Below, piece after piece: positions 63,583 to 64,000 of a stretch of 64,000 bases of DNA. Location of the stretch: the NCBI RefSeq assembly GCF_002150035.1, contig NZ_NETS01000010.1, forward strand, positions 930,001 through 994,000. Direction: 5' to 3'. Origin of the DNA: Leptospira venezuelensis. Its GTDB lineage: Bacteria > Spirochaetota > Leptospiria > Leptospirales > Leptospiraceae. Below the pieces are notes generated by a model that saw only the letters and a list, made by a program, of their open reading frames with translations, did not search any database and was not told where the DNA came from. Within the stretch, counting starts at the first letter, position 1. The number at the start of each line of letters is the position of its first letter. The translations under genes and the position numbers were made by a program.

Positions 63583-64000
63583 TTTTTTCGCAGCCTCGCA
63601 GCTTCTTTTGCAGGAAGTCCGTATAGGTTAATAAAACCTTCGGCATCTTTTTGATTGTATAGTTCTTCTTTTTCGAAAGTTGCCATTTCAGGATTATAAA
63701 GTGAAACAGAGGATTTTCTTCCAACGATAATGCAGTTTCCTTTATATAGTTTCACTTTTACGGTTCCGGTTACGAACCTTTGAGTTTCAGAGATGAATGC
63801 TCTTACTGCAGCCATTCTGGAAGAGAACCAATGTCCATTATAGATCAACTCTGCAAGTTCCACGGATAATTTATCTTTATGATGTTGTGTATCTCTGTCG
63901 ATTGTGATGGATTCCAAATCTCTATGCGCGTGGAATAGGATGGTTCCACCTGGAGTTTCGTAAACTCCTCTGGATTTAATCCCTACTAGTCTGTTCTCTA
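63579..64000 (-). CDS. argG: argininosuccinate synthase, C-terminal part
   Basis: Only the last 140 codons or so lie in the window; the gene runs off the right edge. The visible part matches the C-terminal half: [52 protein letters not shown] and [16 protein letters not shown]. It joins citrulline and aspartate in arginine synthesis. Its stop overlaps coaD (ATGA). An apparent TTG start at 63917 is internal to this reading frame. Confidence 0.92.
   Translation of the reverse strand, partial: ENRLVGIKSRGVYETPGGTILFHAHRDLESITIDRDTQHHKDKLSVELAELIYNGHWFSSRMAAVRAFISETQRFVTGTVKVKLYKGNCIIVGRKSSVSLYNPEMATFEKEELYNQKDAEGFINLYGLPAKEAARLRKK

Noticed and set aside
63917..63917. A TTG start giving a separate 112-residue protein
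   Set aside because: The same frame stays open to the window edge with clear argininosuccinate synthase sequence, so the codon is internal.

Overview
The window reads as a chromosomal segment of a spirochaete of the genus Leptospira. I base this on protein-level resemblance, AT-rich DNA, many signal-peptide and lipobox proteins of no known family, and frequent TTG starts. No mobile element, CRISPR array, rRNA or obvious pseudogene is visible. The sulfate and nitrate assimilation genes fit a free-living (saprophytic or intermediate) species better than a host-adapted one; this is inference.

Left part (1-6.95 kb): the N-terminus of a membrane protein, a 600-bp non-coding stretch with several inverted repeats, then a tight sulfate assimilation operon. 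The operon is cysH (APS-reductase type), cysD, cysN, a SUMT, a precorrin-2 dehydrogenase and a plant-type sulfite reductase, closed by a clear terminator. 6.9-20.8 kb: a beta-propeller protein and a LysM/M23 peptidase, then CPBP protease, ClC channel, FadL-like porin, fatty acid hydroxylase, two tandem DUF4139 proteins and a VWA protein.

20.9-25.3 kb: a leftward unit with a cobalamin riboswitch, two lipoproteins, cobT, cobS and a CobC-like phosphatase. 25.4-31.4 kb: a flavin amine oxidase, an SH3 protein and a two-gene type IIA topoisomerase that looks more like phage T4 or eukaryotic enzymes than GyrAB/ParCE. 31.5-39.7 kb: gltX, an RsbW-like ATPase, a DUF455 protein, lipoproteins, a MotB-like protein and an M14-like peptidase.

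39.7-49.7 kb: an ECF-like sigma factor with a SnoaL-fold partner, preceded by a structured RNA that ends in an intrinsic terminator; a 7TM receptor fused to an AraC domain; an aminotransferase; tRNA-Ser(GGA); a Tat-linked GMC oxidoreductase pair; a one-cluster ferredoxin; and a histidine kinase with a CheY-like regulator. 49.7-62.2 kb: isocitrate dehydrogenase, then a nitrate/nitrite assimilation block. In that block narK-nirB-nirD-SUMT-moaCB-moeA runs left behind a near-perfect sigma-54 promoter, and a fused nitrate reductase runs right. The right edge holds ndk, coaD and the 3' end of argG.

Siroheme links the two assimilation blocks: each carries its own SUMT, but only the sulfur operon carries the dehydrogenase/chelatase. 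Precorrin-2 is also the branch point to cobalamin, whose lower-ligand genes sit between them under B12 control.
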